The notes beneath the pieces are model-generated. The model saw nothing but the letters and a program-made list of their open reading frames with translations, did not search any database and was not told the origin of the DNA. 64,000 nt of DNA. It comes from Acidimicrobiia bacterium. Its GTDB lineage: Bacteria > Actinomycetota > Acidimicrobiia > Acidimicrobiales > AC-14. Made by a program: the position numbers and the translations under genes. Positions within the stretch are counted from its first letter, which is position 1, and each line of letters begins with the position of its first letter. This document shows positions 28,851 through 38,792 of the stretch, in pieces. The stretch spans positions 102,921 to 166,920 of the forward strand of contig JAHFUR010000004.1 in NCBI GenBank assembly GCA_023264995.1. Direction: 5' to 3'.

Positions 28851-29503
28851 ATGTCGACGACGCCCCGCAACGTCACCAGCTCGAACAGCGGGCTCACCTT
28901 GGCACCGGTACGGAAGAGCGACTCGGCCGGCGCGGCGTCGGCCGACAGGTGGCTGAGCATGGCCGCGCCCAGGTACAGCGACACGATGGCGAAGGCCAGG
29001 TCATGGCTGGGCACGAGCGGGCCGAGGCTGGAGCCGGCCATGACCCGGACCACGGCCTCCTCGGTGAAACTGATCCACGGCTCCATGCGGGCGGCGATGG
29101 CCGGGCCCAGCTCCGGGATGGCCGAGGCGCCGGCGATCATCTCGGCCAGGACCTTGATGTGGCCGCCGGCCAGATCCTCCTGATAGGCCTCGCTGGCCAC
29201 GGACAGGAGCTCGGGCAGGGTGGTGACCGAGCCGATCGCCGCCCGGTAGCGGGCCATGCGCACCGCACTGGTGTGGTCGAGGGCGGCGACCAACAGGTCG
29301 TTCACGCTCCCGAAGTGGTAGAAGACCAGCGCCTGGTTGAACCCGCCCGTCGCGGCAATGGCTCGGGCGCTGGTGGCCGCGAAGCCCCGCTCCTTGATGG
29401 TCTGCACGGCCGCCTCGACGATGCGCTGGCGGGTGCCCTCACGGATGGAGCGGGCGACCGCCCCGTTGGGCCCGGACTTGGCCAAAGCAGTTGCTCCGAT
29501 CAT
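28847..29503 (-). CDS. TetR/AcrR family transcriptional regulator
   Basis: TRQRIVEAAVQTIKERGFAATSARAIAATGGFNQALVFYHFGSVNDLLVAAL N-terminal HTH. Confidence 0.93.
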   Translation of the reverse strand: MIGATALAKSGPNGAVARSIREGTRQRIVEAAVQTIKERGFAATSARAIAATGGFNQALVFYHFGSVNDLLVAALDHTSAVRMARYRAAIGSVTTLPELLSVASEAYQEDLAGGHIKVLAEMIAGASAIPELGPAIAARMEPWISFTEEAVVRVMAGSSLGPLVPSHDLAFAIVSLYLGAAMLSHLSADAAPAESLFRTGAKVSPLFELVTLRGVVDI

Positions 29504-29525
29504 CTAGTTTGACCAACTGCTCAAA
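29486..29525. promoter_or_regulatory. Candidate TetR operator: nested inverted repeats around the regulator's start codon
   Basis: AGCAGTTG (29486-29493)/CAACTGCT (29514-29521) perfect 8-bp IR; TTTGACCAACTGCTCAAA (29508-29525) imperfect 18-bp palindrome. Confidence 0.5.
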
Positions 29526-29549
29526 TCCTACGACTGTCCCGGCTGCGGT

Positions 29550-30023
29550 TCAACCGCCCTGTTGGAGCTGGGCCATCCGGTCCTGGACCTCGGCCATGGC
29601 CCGGTCAAGGCCCTGCCGCTCGGCGGGGCCGGCGACCAGGGACGCCACCGCGACCTCGACGGCGTCCACCGCCGAGGCCACCGCGGCCAGCGGCTCGGCC
29701 CGTACCCGTTCCGGCAGCGCGGCCACGGCGATCAGCCGCTCGTCGACCGCCAGGGCCTGTTGCTCCAGCGTGACCCGGGCGTCGAGCGCCCACGCGTCGG
29801 CCATGGCCGGGTTGGCCCGTACCGCCTCGACGGCGTCACGTAGCCGGCGGTGCATCCGGGCTTCGGGGGTGTGGGCGCCGGCCCACTCCGCCGGCGCCGA
29901 CGTGGCCGTGCCCGGCACGACCTGGTTGGCCGCCGCGTACTGGCGCCGCCCGTTGCGGACGACCACCGCGGCCGCCGTCGCCGCCGCGGCCACGAACAGG
30001 ACCAGCACGACCACCAGGGTCAC
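29550..30023 (-). CDS. Small TM protein, third member of SPFH cassette
   Basis: VTLVVVLVLFVAAAATAAAVVV TM then helical region; GTGA overlap with next gene. Confidence 0.65.
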   Translation of the reverse strand: MTLVVVLVLFVAAAATAAAVVVRNGRRQYAAANQVVPGTATSAPAEWAGAHTPEARMHRRLRDAVEAVRANPAMADAWALDARVTLEQQALAVDERLIAVAALPERVRAEPLAAVASAVDAVEVAVASLVAGPAERQGLDRAMAEVQDRMAQLQQGG

Positions 30024-31180
30024 TGGCTGCTCCCGCCCCCCGAGCCCCGCCACAGGATGGCGACGATCACGATGACGATCACCGCGATGGTGATGGCCAC
30101 CGCCAGCTTCACCTTGCTCCACGGGCGCTGGCCCTGGACCTCGCCGGTGATGCCGTTGATGAACACCTGGAACGGTCGGCCGGCGTACACCACCGTCAAC
30201 AGCCAGATCGGCAGCAGCAGGTGCTTGAACGTCAGCGACTGGAAGTTGGTGTCCTTCCGGTTGATGTCCTGGCGGTCACCACCGATGTCCTGGCGGATCG
30301 TGCTCTCGATCTCGGCGTCCATGCGGCCGCGGGCTTCGCCCAGGCAGGCCTCCACGTCGCGGTCGTAGGTGCGGCTGAGGTGGCCGGCCACGTACTCGGC
30401 CGAGAAGGGCCGGGCCTGCTGCGTCGGCCAGGGTTCGAGGGCGGTGACCTTGTTGCGGTCGAAGCCGTCGTTGGCCAGCACGGCGATGTCGTCGAAGGAG
30501 TTGTGGACCTGGCCGGATACGTCGTACCAGTTGACGCGGGTCTCGGTGTGCTCCTTGTCACCCGAGCCCACCGTGACCGTGTACTCCTCGCCCCGGCGGC
30601 CGTCGTACCAGGTGTCGGTCTCGGCGTCGTAGGTGAAATAGGACGCGTAGACGCTGGTGAAGGCCCCTGTCTGCTTGTACTTCTTGAACTCGCTCGGCGC
30701 GAACCAGCGGTTGTTGATCCAGGCCTCGAGCGATTCCCGGGCCTTGCGCTCGTCGACCGAGAACGGCAGCACACCGTCGACGGGCAGGCGGGCCGGCGCG
30801 TCGTGCACGTCGTCACGCTGGATGGGAGTGGCGCAGTAAGGGCAGCGGGTGGACGTGAGCGTGCCGGTGAAGGTGGTGTGGCCCCCGCAGTTCTGGCACA
30901 CGACCTCCTTCTCGCCCACGAGCTGGGGGCCGTCGGTGGCGGCTTGGGCGTGCAACTTGGCCACCGCGGCCTGGAAGTCCTGCTCGGCGGTGACCCGGCC
31001 GGCGTCCTCGATGATGTCCTGGATGTTCCCGCAGTTCGGGCACTTGAGCTTCTGGGTCGCCGGGTCGAAGACGAGCTGGCCCCCGCAGTTCGTGCACGGG
31101 TAGGTGCGGGTGTCCTCGGTCTTCTGGTGTACCGCACGCTCGGGGAGGGGGGGCGGGGCCCCGGGGTCGCCCGTGCTCAC
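30020..31180 (-). CDS. Zinc-ribbon membrane protein (YdjG-like)
   Basis: Two zinc ribbons CTNCGG...CPNCGN and CQNCGG...CPYCAT; C-terminal TM segments; GTGA overlap with SPFH gene. Confidence 0.75.
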   Translation of the reverse strand: MSTGDPGAPPPLPERAVHQKTEDTRTYPCTNCGGQLVFDPATQKLKCPNCGNIQDIIEDAGRVTAEQDFQAAVAKLHAQAATDGPQLVGEKEVVCQNCGGHTTFTGTLTSTRCPYCATPIQRDDVHDAPARLPVDGVLPFSVDERKARESLEAWINNRWFAPSEFKKYKQTGAFTSVYASYFTYDAETDTWYDGRRGEEYTVTVGSGDKEHTETRVNWYDVSGQVHNSFDDIAVLANDGFDRNKVTALEPWPTQQARPFSAEYVAGHLSRTYDRDVEACLGEARGRMDAEIESTIRQDIGGDRQDINRKDTNFQSLTFKHLLLPIWLLTVVYAGRPFQVFINGITGEVQGQRPWSKVKLAVAITIAVIVIVIVAILWRGSGGGSSQ

Positions 31181-32373
31181 TGGGCGGGTGGCGCCGACGG
31201 CGGGACGGGGGGCGGCCCGCCGGCGCCGGGCATGGGTGGCGGGGCGGCGAAGAGGGCCTGCAGGGCGGGGACGGTGCCGGCTGGCGCCCATGCCGCCATC
31301 CCCTGGGACCAAACGAGCGTGTTGGCGTTCACCTGGCCGTTGGCGATGCCAGCCTGGACCTGGGCGGCGTTGAAGGGCCCGCCCGACTGGCCGTTGCCCA
31401 TGTCGACGTGGAACAGCGCCTGGCCGGGCAGCGGGGGCGGGCCGGCGGCCGCCGCCGGCGCCGCGGCCTGGGCCGCGCCAGGGGCCATCGCCCCTTGTAA
31501 GGCGCCGGCCATCTGCCCGGCCATGGCCATGCCCATGCCGGCCTGCATGAACTCGCCCATGGCGCTCCCGCCGGGGTTGCCGGCCGCGGCCACCATGGCG
31601 TCGGCCGCCGCCACCTGCTGGTACCGGTCGATGGGGCCCAGGTTCTGCAGGAAGCCCTTCTGCTCGACGCCGCGGGCCACGCCGGCGGTCATGGCCTGGG
31701 TGATCTCCTCGGGCAGGGAGATGTTCATGGTCACGTCGGTGACGGCCAGCCCGAACTCGTCGTCGACCCGCTCGGTGACGAAGTCCTTCAGCTTCCCGGC
31801 CAGCTCCACCTGGCGGCCCTGGAGGTCGATGGCCCCGAGCCCCGTGGCCATGACCATGTCGGAGAACGCCAGGGTGATCACCCGGCGCAGGAGCTCGGCG
31901 ATCTCCTCGGCCTGGACGTCGCTGTCGGTGCCGATGACCTCGCGGAGGAACACCTCGACGTCGGCGATCTTGACCACGCACAGCCCGTTGGCCCGGACCT
32001 GCACCATCCCGAAGTCCGGGTCGCGGACGGTGATCGGCTGCGGCGTCCCCCACCGCAGGTCGGTCACCGGCCGGGTGTTGATGAAGTACACCTCGCTGCG
32101 GAAGGGGCTGTTGAACCCGTGCTTCCACCCCTGGAGCGTGCTCAGGATGGGCAGGTTCTCGGTGGTCAGCTCGTGGGGGCCGGGGTCGAAGGAGTCGGCG
32201 AGCTGGCCCCGGTATACGAACACGGCTCGCTGGCCCTCGCGCACGATGAGCTGGGCGCCGTTCTTGATCTCGTTGTTGTACCGGGGGAACCGCCAGGCCA
32301 GCGTCGAGTGGGAATCGTCGATCCACTCGATGATGTCGACCAGTTCGCCCTTGAGCTTGTCGATCAGGCCCAT
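31177..32373 (-). CDS. SPFH-domain protein with C-terminal GYF_2-type domain (YdjI-like virion core family)
   Basis: MGLIDKLKGELVDIIEWIDDSHSTLAWRFPRYNNEIKNGAQLIVREGQRAVFVYRGQ...; C-term FHVDMGNGQSGGPFNAAQVQAGIANGQVNANTLVWSQGMAAWAPAGTVPAL. Confidence 0.85.
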   Translation of the reverse strand: MGLIDKLKGELVDIIEWIDDSHSTLAWRFPRYNNEIKNGAQLIVREGQRAVFVYRGQLADSFDPGPHELTTENLPILSTLQGWKHGFNSPFRSEVYFINTRPVTDLRWGTPQPITVRDPDFGMVQVRANGLCVVKIADVEVFLREVIGTDSDVQAEEIAELLRRVITLAFSDMVMATGLGAIDLQGRQVELAGKLKDFVTERVDDEFGLAVTDVTMNISLPEEITQAMTAGVARGVEQKGFLQNLGPIDRYQQVAAADAMVAAAGNPGGSAMGEFMQAGMGMAMAGQMAGALQGAMAPGAAQAAAPAAAAGPPPLPGQALFHVDMGNGQSGGPFNAAQVQAGIANGQVNANTLVWSQGMAAWAPAGTVPALQALFAAPPPMPGAGGPPPVPPSAPPAQ

Positions 32374-32419
32374 CCCTGCCCCCCTCATCCGTGCGACCGG
32401 GTCCACCTGGTCACCGACG

Positions 32420-32863
32420 TCAATTGGGCACAGCGTACGGCTCGAGGATGACGAGTGGGATCAGCCGGTCCGTCCGCTGCTGGTACCGCTCGTAGCCCGG
32501 ATAAGCGGCCACGACCCGTGCCCACAGCTCCACCCGTTCGTCTCGGCCGGCGACGCGCGCCCGCATGGGCCGCTCCGCCATCCCCCGCATCGTGACGGTC
32601 ACCTCGGGGTGGGTGAGCAGGTTCTGGAACCAGTGCGGGTTGTGGCTGTACCCGCCATAGGACGCGACCAGCACGACCCGTTGGCTGTCGGCCACCGGGG
32701 TGGTGAGCATGGTCGCCCGCCGGCGGCCGGTGCGGTGGCCGACGGTCGTCAGGACCACAACGGGCATGCCGCCCATCCGGCCCAGGAGCCGGCCCCCCGA
32801 GGCCCGGAACACGGCCCGATGGAACCCCGTCACCGTGCGGAACAGGCCGCTCCTGAGCGTCAC
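32420..32863 (-). CDS. Deazaflavin-dependent (DDN-type) nitroreductase family protein
   Basis: VVLTTVGHRTGRRRATMLTTPVADSQRVVLVASYGGYSHNPHWFQNLLTHPEVTV. Confidence 0.88.
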   Translation of the reverse strand: MTLRSGLFRTVTGFHRAVFRASGGRLLGRMGGMPVVVLTTVGHRTGRRRATMLTTPVADSQRVVLVASYGGYSHNPHWFQNLLTHPEVTVTMRGMAERPMRARVAGRDERVELWARVVAAYPGYERYQQRTDRLIPLVILEPYAVPN

Positions 32864-32912
32864 TCGGCCGACGGTAGGGCATAGGCACCACAATGGGGGC
32901 GTGGGACAACGG

Positions 32913-34076
32913 ATGCGTGCCGCCGCGGTCACAGTCGTGCTCCTGGCCCTGACCGGGTGCAGCGGTGGCGGAGGTGCGGAGACCGACCCCGGCGCGGCGG
33001 CCGCCGGCCCGGCCACGGGGACCTGGCAGGACATGAGCCCGGCCCCGATCGTCGGCCGGTCGGGCGCGGCGACGGCATGGACCGGCAAGGAGCTGCTCGT
33101 CTGGGGCGGTGGCAACTGCAAGGCCAACCCGTGCCAGAACGACAACGTCGACCCCCTGGCCGACGGGGCCGCGTACAACCCGGTCTCCGACACCTGGCGG
33201 AAGCTGGCGGCGGCACCCCTCTCGCCCCGGACCGGTAGCGCCTCGGGATGGACCGGCAAGGAGCTGCTGATCTGGGGCGGCGGCGTGGGCACCACCGACG
33301 TCTTCGCCGACGGTGCGGCCTACGACCCCGCGGCTGACACGTGGCGCCCCATCGCCCCGTCGCCGCTCACCCCCCGCCGCACCCGGGGCACCTGGACGGG
33401 CAAGGAGCTGGTGGTCTGGGGCGGCCGTGACATCGTCAACACCCACTACTACGCCGACGGGGCGGCTTACGATCCGGCCACCAACACGTGGCGGGCGCTC
33501 TCCACCGGGCCGCTGCCGGCGCGCGACCGGGTGGCCGCCGAGTGGACGGGCAAGGAGGTGGTGTTCTGGGGCGGCGGCACCAGCCAGGACGCGTACGGTG
33601 ACGGTGCCGCCTACGACCCGGCGACGGACAAGTGGCGGGCCCTGGCGCCGGCGCCCTTCGCCCCCCGCTTCGTCGGCAGCAGCTGGACCGGGACCGAGAT
33701 CCTCTACTGGGGCGGCGAGGACTGGGCTCAGGTGTTCAACGACGGCGCGGCCTACAACCCGGCCACCAACACCTGGCGGCCGCTGGCCGCCGGCCCCCTC
33801 AGCGGCCGGGTCGGGACGGCCCAGGCCTGGTCGGGCCGCGAGCTGCTGATCTGGGGCGGCACCCCCGGCACGTTCAACAACTACCTGGCCGACGGCGCCG
33901 CCTACGACCCGGCCACCGACCGGTGGCGGCGCATCCCCACCTGGACCGGCCGGTTCAGCTCCGGGGTCTGGGACGGGAAAGAGATGATCGTGTGGGGGGG
34001 CATCGTGCCCACCGGCGCTCCGGGCAAGACGGTCGACGTCAAGAGCGCAGCCGACGGCCGGCGCTACGTGCCGTAA
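32913..34076 (+). CDS. Kelch-like beta-propeller lipoprotein
   Basis: Lipobox LLALTGC; seven W(T/S/D)G(K/R/T)E...WGG units and six DGAAY(N/D)P units; alternative GTG start at 32901. Confidence 0.85.
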   Translation: MRAAAVTVVLLALTGCSGGGGAETDPGAAAAGPATGTWQDMSPAPIVGRSGAATAWTGKELLVWGGGNCKANPCQNDNVDPLADGAAYNPVSDTWRKLAAAPLSPRTGSASGWTGKELLIWGGGVGTTDVFADGAAYDPAADTWRPIAPSPLTPRRTRGTWTGKELVVWGGRDIVNTHYYADGAAYDPATNTWRALSTGPLPARDRVAAEWTGKEVVFWGGGTSQDAYGDGAAYDPATDKWRALAPAPFAPRFVGSSWTGTEILYWGGEDWAQVFNDGAAYNPATNTWRPLAAGPLSGRVGTAQAWSGRELLIWGGTPGTFNNYLADGAAYDPATDRWRRIPTWTGRFSSGVWDGKEMIVWGGIVPTGAPGKTVDVKSAADGRRYVP

Positions 34077-34106
34077 GGCACCCGTGCGGCGGATGGGCCC
34101 GGCGGG

Positions 34107-37100
34107 CTACCCCCGGGCCACGAAGTACTTGGCCTTGGGGTGGTGGCAGATGATGGCCGACGTGGTCTGCTCGGGGACGTACTGGAAGTCCTCGCTCACG
34201 GCCACGCCGATGCGGTCGGCCTCCAGCAGCTCGGCCACCTTGAGGTTGTCCTCCAGGTCCGGGCACGCCGGGTAGCCCCACGAGTACCGCCCGCCCCGGT
34301 AGCCCTGGCGCACGAGCATGTCGACGAGGCGACCGTCCTCGCCGGCGAAGCCCCACTCCTCCCGCATGCGCCGGTGCCAGTACTCGGCCAATGACTCGGC
34401 CATCTCGACTCCCAACCCGTGCAGCAGCAGGTACTCGGTGTAGCGGTCCTCGGCGAAGAGCTTGGCCGTGGCCTCCGACACCCGGTCGCCGATCGTGCAG
34501 ATGGAGAATGCGGCGTAGTCGACCTCGCCGGACGCGACCGGGCGGAAGAAGTCGGCGATGCAGCGCCAGGGGTCGGTGCCCTCCCGGGGGAAGGAGAACC
34601 GGGCCAGCTCCGAGGTGGCCGACTCGTCCTTCCAGAGGACCACGTCGTTGCCGTCGCCGTTGGCCGGGTAGTAGCCGTAGACCACCTGCGGTACGAGCAG
34701 GCCGCCGGCGGTGGCCTTGGCTAGCTCGTCGCGCAGCGTCGGCCGGATACGGGTCTTGAAGTCGGCGTCGGTCTCGCCCTTCTCGGGGCGGAACTGCCAC
34801 TGGTTGCGGAACAGGGCCGTCTCGTTGATGTACCCGGCCAGGTCGTCGATGGCCACGCCCTTGACCACGCGCGACCCGAGGAACGGCGGGACGAACACCT
34901 GGTTGTCGGTCTCCACCGCCGGCGAGCGGGCCGGCAGGTCGACCGGTGTGGCCTGGGCCTCCTTCACGACGACGCGCCCCAGCGGCACCCGGCCGAAGTC
35001 AGGGTCGACCACGCCGGCCCGTTTCATCTCCATGAGCTGGTCCATGGTGTGGAGGCCCTCGAAGGCGTCCTTGCCGTAGAAGACCCGACCGTCGTAGATC
35101 TCGCGCAGGTCGCGCTCGACGTAGCGGCGGGTCAGCGCCGCGCCCCCCAGGATCACCGGCGTGTCGTCGGCGATACCGCGCCGGTTGAGCTCCTCCAGGT
35201 TCTCGCGCATGATCAGCGTGCTCTTCACGAGCAGCCCGCTCATCCCGATGGCGTCGGCCTTGACCTCGTCGGCTTTGGCCAGCATCTCGGCCAAGGCCAC
35301 CTTGATGCCGAGGTTGTGGACCTCGTAGCCGTTGTTGGTGAGGATGATGTCGACCAGGTTCTTGCCGATATCATGGACATCGCCCTTCACCGTGGCCAAC
35401 ACGATCCGGCCCTTGCCCCCCTGGTCGGACTTCTCCATGTGGGGTTCCAGGTAGGCGACGGCCGACTTCATGGCCTCGGCCGACTGCAGGACGAACGGGA
35501 GCTGCATCTGGCCGGCGCCGAAAAGGTCGCCGACGACCTTCATCCCGGCCAGCAGCATGTCGTTGACGATGGCCAGCGCCGGCGTGGTGGTCAGCGCCTC
35601 GTCGAGGTCGTCGGTGAGGCCGTCACGGTCGCCGTCGATGATGCGCTGCTGGAGCCGGTCCGCCACCGGCCACCCGCTGCGGTCCTCCTTGACCAGGGTC
35701 GCCGAGGTCACACCCTCGAACAGGCCGAGCAGTTCCTGCAACGGGTCGTACCCCTCGCGCCGGCGGTCGTAGATCAGGTCGAGGCAGACCTCGAGCTGGC
35801 GCTCGGGGATCTTCGACAGCGGCATGATGCGGGCGGCGTGGACGATGGCCGCGTCGAGCCCCGCCTCCACGCACTCGTGCAGGAAGACGGAGTTGAGAAC
35901 GTGGCGGGCCGCCGGCGCCAAGCCGAACGACACGTTCGACAAGCCGAGGATGGTGTGGACACCGGGCAGCTCGGCCTTGATGCGGCGGATGCCCTCGATG
36001 GTCTCGATGCCGTCGCGGCGGCTCTCCTCCATGCCCGTCGAGAGGGGCAGGGCCAGGGCGTCGAAGAGCAGGTCGCCGGGTTCGAGGCCGTAGCGGTTGA
36101 CGGCCAGGTCGTGGATGGCCGTGGCCGACCGCACCTTCCAGTCGGCCGTGCGGGCCTGGCCCTCCTGGTCGATGCAGGTGCACACCACGGCGGCGCCGTA
36201 CTCGCGGGCCAGCGAGAGGAACCGGTCGAGGCGGGTACCGGGCGCGTCACCGTCCTCCAGGTTGACCGAGTTGAGGATGGCCTTGCCGCCGATCCACTGC
36301 AGGCCGGCTTCGATGACCGGGGGCTCGGTGGAGTCGAGCATCAGCGGCAGGCTGGCCTGGGTGGCGAAGCGGACGGCAACCTCGTCCATGTCGGACACGC
36401 CGTCCTCGCCGGTGTAGTCGACGCACACGTCGAGGACGTGGGCGCCCTCCTTCACCTGCTCACGGGCCATGGCCACGCAGGTGTCCCAGTCGCTGGCCAA
36501 CATGGCGTCGCGGAACTTCTTCGACCCGTTGGCGTTGGTGCGCTCCCCCACCACGAGGAACGACGTGTCCTGGTGGAAGGGGACTGAGGAGTAGATCGAC
36601 GCCGCGCCCGACTCGTGGGTCGGCGTCCGCCGCTTCGGCTCCAGGTCGCGGCAGCGCTCGACCACCGCCTTCAGGTGCTCGGGGCCGGACCCGCAGCAGC
36701 CCCCGATGACGCTCACACCCAGCTCGGTCACGAAGCCGGCGTGGTGGGTGGCCAACTGCTCGGGCGTGAGGTCGTAGTGCATCTTGCCGTCGACCACCGA
36801 GGGCAGGCCGGCGTTGGGCAGGCACGAGATCGGCACCCGGCAGTGCTGGGAGAGGTGGCGGAGGTGCTCGTGCATCTCGGTGGGACCGGTGGCGCAGTTG
36901 ATGCCGATGACGTCGGGGCGCAGGGCGTCGAGGGCCACCAGGGCGGCGCCGATCTCGGTGCCGGGGAGCATGCGCCCGGTCAGCTCGATCGTGACCTGCA
37001 CCTGCAGCGGCACGGTGCGGCCGATGGCGGCCATGGCCCGCCGGCAGCCGATGAGAGCCGCCTTGGCCTGCAAGAGGTCGAACACCGTCTCGACGAGGAG

Positions 37101-37550
37101 CAGGTCGACCCCGCCTTCGAGCAGGCCGTGGGCCTGGACCTCGAAGGCGTCGCGGAACTCGGCGAAGCGGATCTGGCCAAGGGACGGGAACTTGGTGCCC
37201 GGCCCGATCGAGCCGGCGACCCAGCCCCCGTACCCGCTGGCCACCTCGCGGGCGATGCGGGCCGCCTTCACGTTCAGCTCGTGGGCCCGCTCGGCGATCC
37301 CGTACTCGCCCAGCGTGTAGGACAGGGAGCCGAACGAGTCGGTCTCCACCACCTCGCAGCCCACCTCGAAGAACGAGTTGTGCAGGGCGGCGATGGCGTC
37401 GGGCCGGGTGTCGACGAGGATCTCGTTGCACCCCTCGAACTGCGGCCCGCCGAAGTCGTCGGCCGTGAGCTCCATGCGCTGGAGGTTGGTGCCGGTGGCG
37501 CCGTCGAAGATGACGACCCGCTCGCGGACGGCCTCCAGGTAGCTCTTCAT
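34107..37550 (-). CDS. metH: Cobalamin-dependent methionine synthase
   Basis: 1147 aa: FDGATGTNLQ, GGCCGSGPEH, VGERTNANGSKKF, VKGDVHDIGKNLV (B12-binding), C-terminal activation domain. Confidence 0.97.
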   Translation of the reverse strand: MKSYLEAVRERVVIFDGATGTNLQRMELTADDFGGPQFEGCNEILVDTRPDAIAALHNSFFEVGCEVVETDSFGSLSYTLGEYGIAERAHELNVKAARIAREVASGYGGWVAGSIGPGTKFPSLGQIRFAEFRDAFEVQAHGLLEGGVDLLLVETVFDLLQAKAALIGCRRAMAAIGRTVPLQVQVTIELTGRMLPGTEIGAALVALDALRPDVIGINCATGPTEMHEHLRHLSQHCRVPISCLPNAGLPSVVDGKMHYDLTPEQLATHHAGFVTELGVSVIGGCCGSGPEHLKAVVERCRDLEPKRRTPTHESGAASIYSSVPFHQDTSFLVVGERTNANGSKKFRDAMLASDWDTCVAMAREQVKEGAHVLDVCVDYTGEDGVSDMDEVAVRFATQASLPLMLDSTEPPVIEAGLQWIGGKAILNSVNLEDGDAPGTRLDRFLSLAREYGAAVVCTCIDQEGQARTADWKVRSATAIHDLAVNRYGLEPGDLLFDALALPLSTGMEESRRDGIETIEGIRRIKAELPGVHTILGLSNVSFGLAPAARHVLNSVFLHECVEAGLDAAIVHAARIMPLSKIPERQLEVCLDLIYDRRREGYDPLQELLGLFEGVTSATLVKEDRSGWPVADRLQQRIIDGDRDGLTDDLDEALTTTPALAIVNDMLLAGMKVVGDLFGAGQMQLPFVLQSAEAMKSAVAYLEPHMEKSDQGGKGRIVLATVKGDVHDIGKNLVDIILTNNGYEVHNLGIKVALAEMLAKADEVKADAIGMSGLLVKSTLIMRENLEELNRRGIADDTPVILGGAALTRRYVERDLREIYDGRVFYGKDAFEGLHTMDQLMEMKRAGVVDPDFGRVPLGRVVVKEAQATPVDLPARSPAVETDNQVFVPPFLGSRVVKGVAIDDLAGYINETALFRNQWQFRPEKGETDADFKTRIRPTLRDELAKATAGGLLVPQVVYGYYPANGDGNDVVLWKDESATSELARFSFPREGTDPWRCIADFFRPVASGEVDYAAFSICTIGDRVSEATAKLFAEDRYTEYLLLHGLGVEMAESLAEYWHRRMREEWGFAGEDGRLVDMLVRQGYRGGRYSWGYPACPDLEDNLKVAELLEADRIGVAVSEDFQYVPEQTTSAIICHHPKAKYFVARG

Positions 37551-37717
37551 CCCGTCAAGGGTACCGGGGGTGACGCGCGGGCCGATCGGTCAATACGGCG
37601 GCCGGAGATCTCGACCATTGGAAGTGGCCGACGTGCAGGGTGCGCTGCTCAGCCTCAGTCAGCGAGATCTGGGCCGGCAACGTGGTGCACGGCGACATCA
37701 CGCCGCCGCCGCCGGCG

Positions 37718-38746
37718 TCAGCCGGCCCGGCCCGTGCGGCCGATGCGCTCGGCCCGGCTGTGGTGACGCTCCAGGGCGGCGTCGACCAGGTGCTCGATGA
37801 GGTCCGAGTAGCCGATGCCCGTGGCTTCCCACATCTTGGGGTACATGGAGATGGGTGTGAAGCCCGGGATGGTGTTGACCTCGTTGACCAGCAGGCCTCG
37901 GCCGTTCTCCTCGTAGAAGAAGTCGACGCGGGCCATGCCGTCGACCCGCAGGGCATGGCCCGCGGCCAAGGCCATGCCCTGGACCTCCTCGATGACCTCG
38001 CGGGGCAGGGGGGCCGGCGCCAGCAATTGGGCCGCGCCCTCGGTGTACTTGTCCTCGTAGTCGTAGAACTCGTGGCTCGGGCGCACCTCGCCGGGCAGGG
38101 AGGCCCGGAGGCGGCCGTAGCCGAGGAGGCCGCACTCGATCTCGCGGGCGGTGACCGCCTCTTCGAGGACGATCCACTCGTCGTAGGCCAGGGCCAGCTT
38201 GACCGCGGTGGCCAGCTCCTCCATGTCGTGCGCCTTGGTGACGGCCACGGAGGACCCGAGGTTCGCCGGCTTGACGAACAGGGGGAAGCCGAGCTCGGCG
38301 GCCGCCTCGCCCAGCGCGCCGTCGTCGACCTCGATGTCACGAAGGGCCAGGTAGCGGACCTGGTCCATGCCGGCGCCGGCCAGCACGTCCTTGGCCATGG
38401 CCTTGTCCATGCACAGGGCCGAGGCCAGCACGCCTGAGCCGATGTAGGGGATGCCGGCCAGCTCGAGGAGGCCCTGGATGGTGCCGTCCTCGCCCAGGGG
38501 GCCGTGGACGAGCGGAAAGGCCAGTGACTCCGGGGTGAGCACCGAGGGGTCGACCCCCGGGCCCTCGGCGACCAGGCTGGTGGCGCCGGGCTGGTAGTCC
38601 GCCATCACCCACTGGCCGTCGTCGGCGATCCCCACGGGGACGACCTCGTAGCGTTCGGGGTCGACCGCGGCAATGACGTGGGCGGCGGTGACGCAGCTGA
38701 TCTCGTGCTCAGCCGAACGCCCGCCGAAAAGGATGACAAGGCGCAC
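37718..38746 (-). CDS. ddl: D-alanine--D-alanine ligase
   Basis: LFGGRSAEHEISCVTA, HGPLGEDGTIQGLLE, FVKPANLGSSVAV, VDFFYEENGRGLLVNEVNTIPGFT. Confidence 0.95.
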   Translation of the reverse strand: MRLVILFGGRSAEHEISCVTAAHVIAAVDPERYEVVPVGIADDGQWVMADYQPGATSLVAEGPGVDPSVLTPESLAFPLVHGPLGEDGTIQGLLELAGIPYIGSGVLASALCMDKAMAKDVLAGAGMDQVRYLALRDIEVDDGALGEAAAELGFPLFVKPANLGSSVAVTKAHDMEELATAVKLALAYDEWIVLEEAVTAREIECGLLGYGRLRASLPGEVRPSHEFYDYEDKYTEGAAQLLAPAPLPREVIEEVQGMALAAGHALRVDGMARVDFFYEENGRGLLVNEVNTIPGFTPISMYPKMWEATGIGYSDLIEHLVDAALERHHSRAERIGRTGRAG

Positions 38747-38792
38747 GGCTGCGAAGTCTAGGGCGGTCCAACGGGTGGCAGTGTTAGCCCCG

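Noticed and set aside
35049-36587. 512-aa plus-strand ORF opposite metH
   Set aside because: Antisense frame of a strongly supported metH; low-complexity composition.
37551-37717. Possible cobalamin or SAM riboswitch upstream of metH
   Set aside because: I could not find a B12-box or SAM-I core, and a TACCCT hexamer 7 nt before the ATG suggests a leaderless transcript. A covariance-model scan would settle this.
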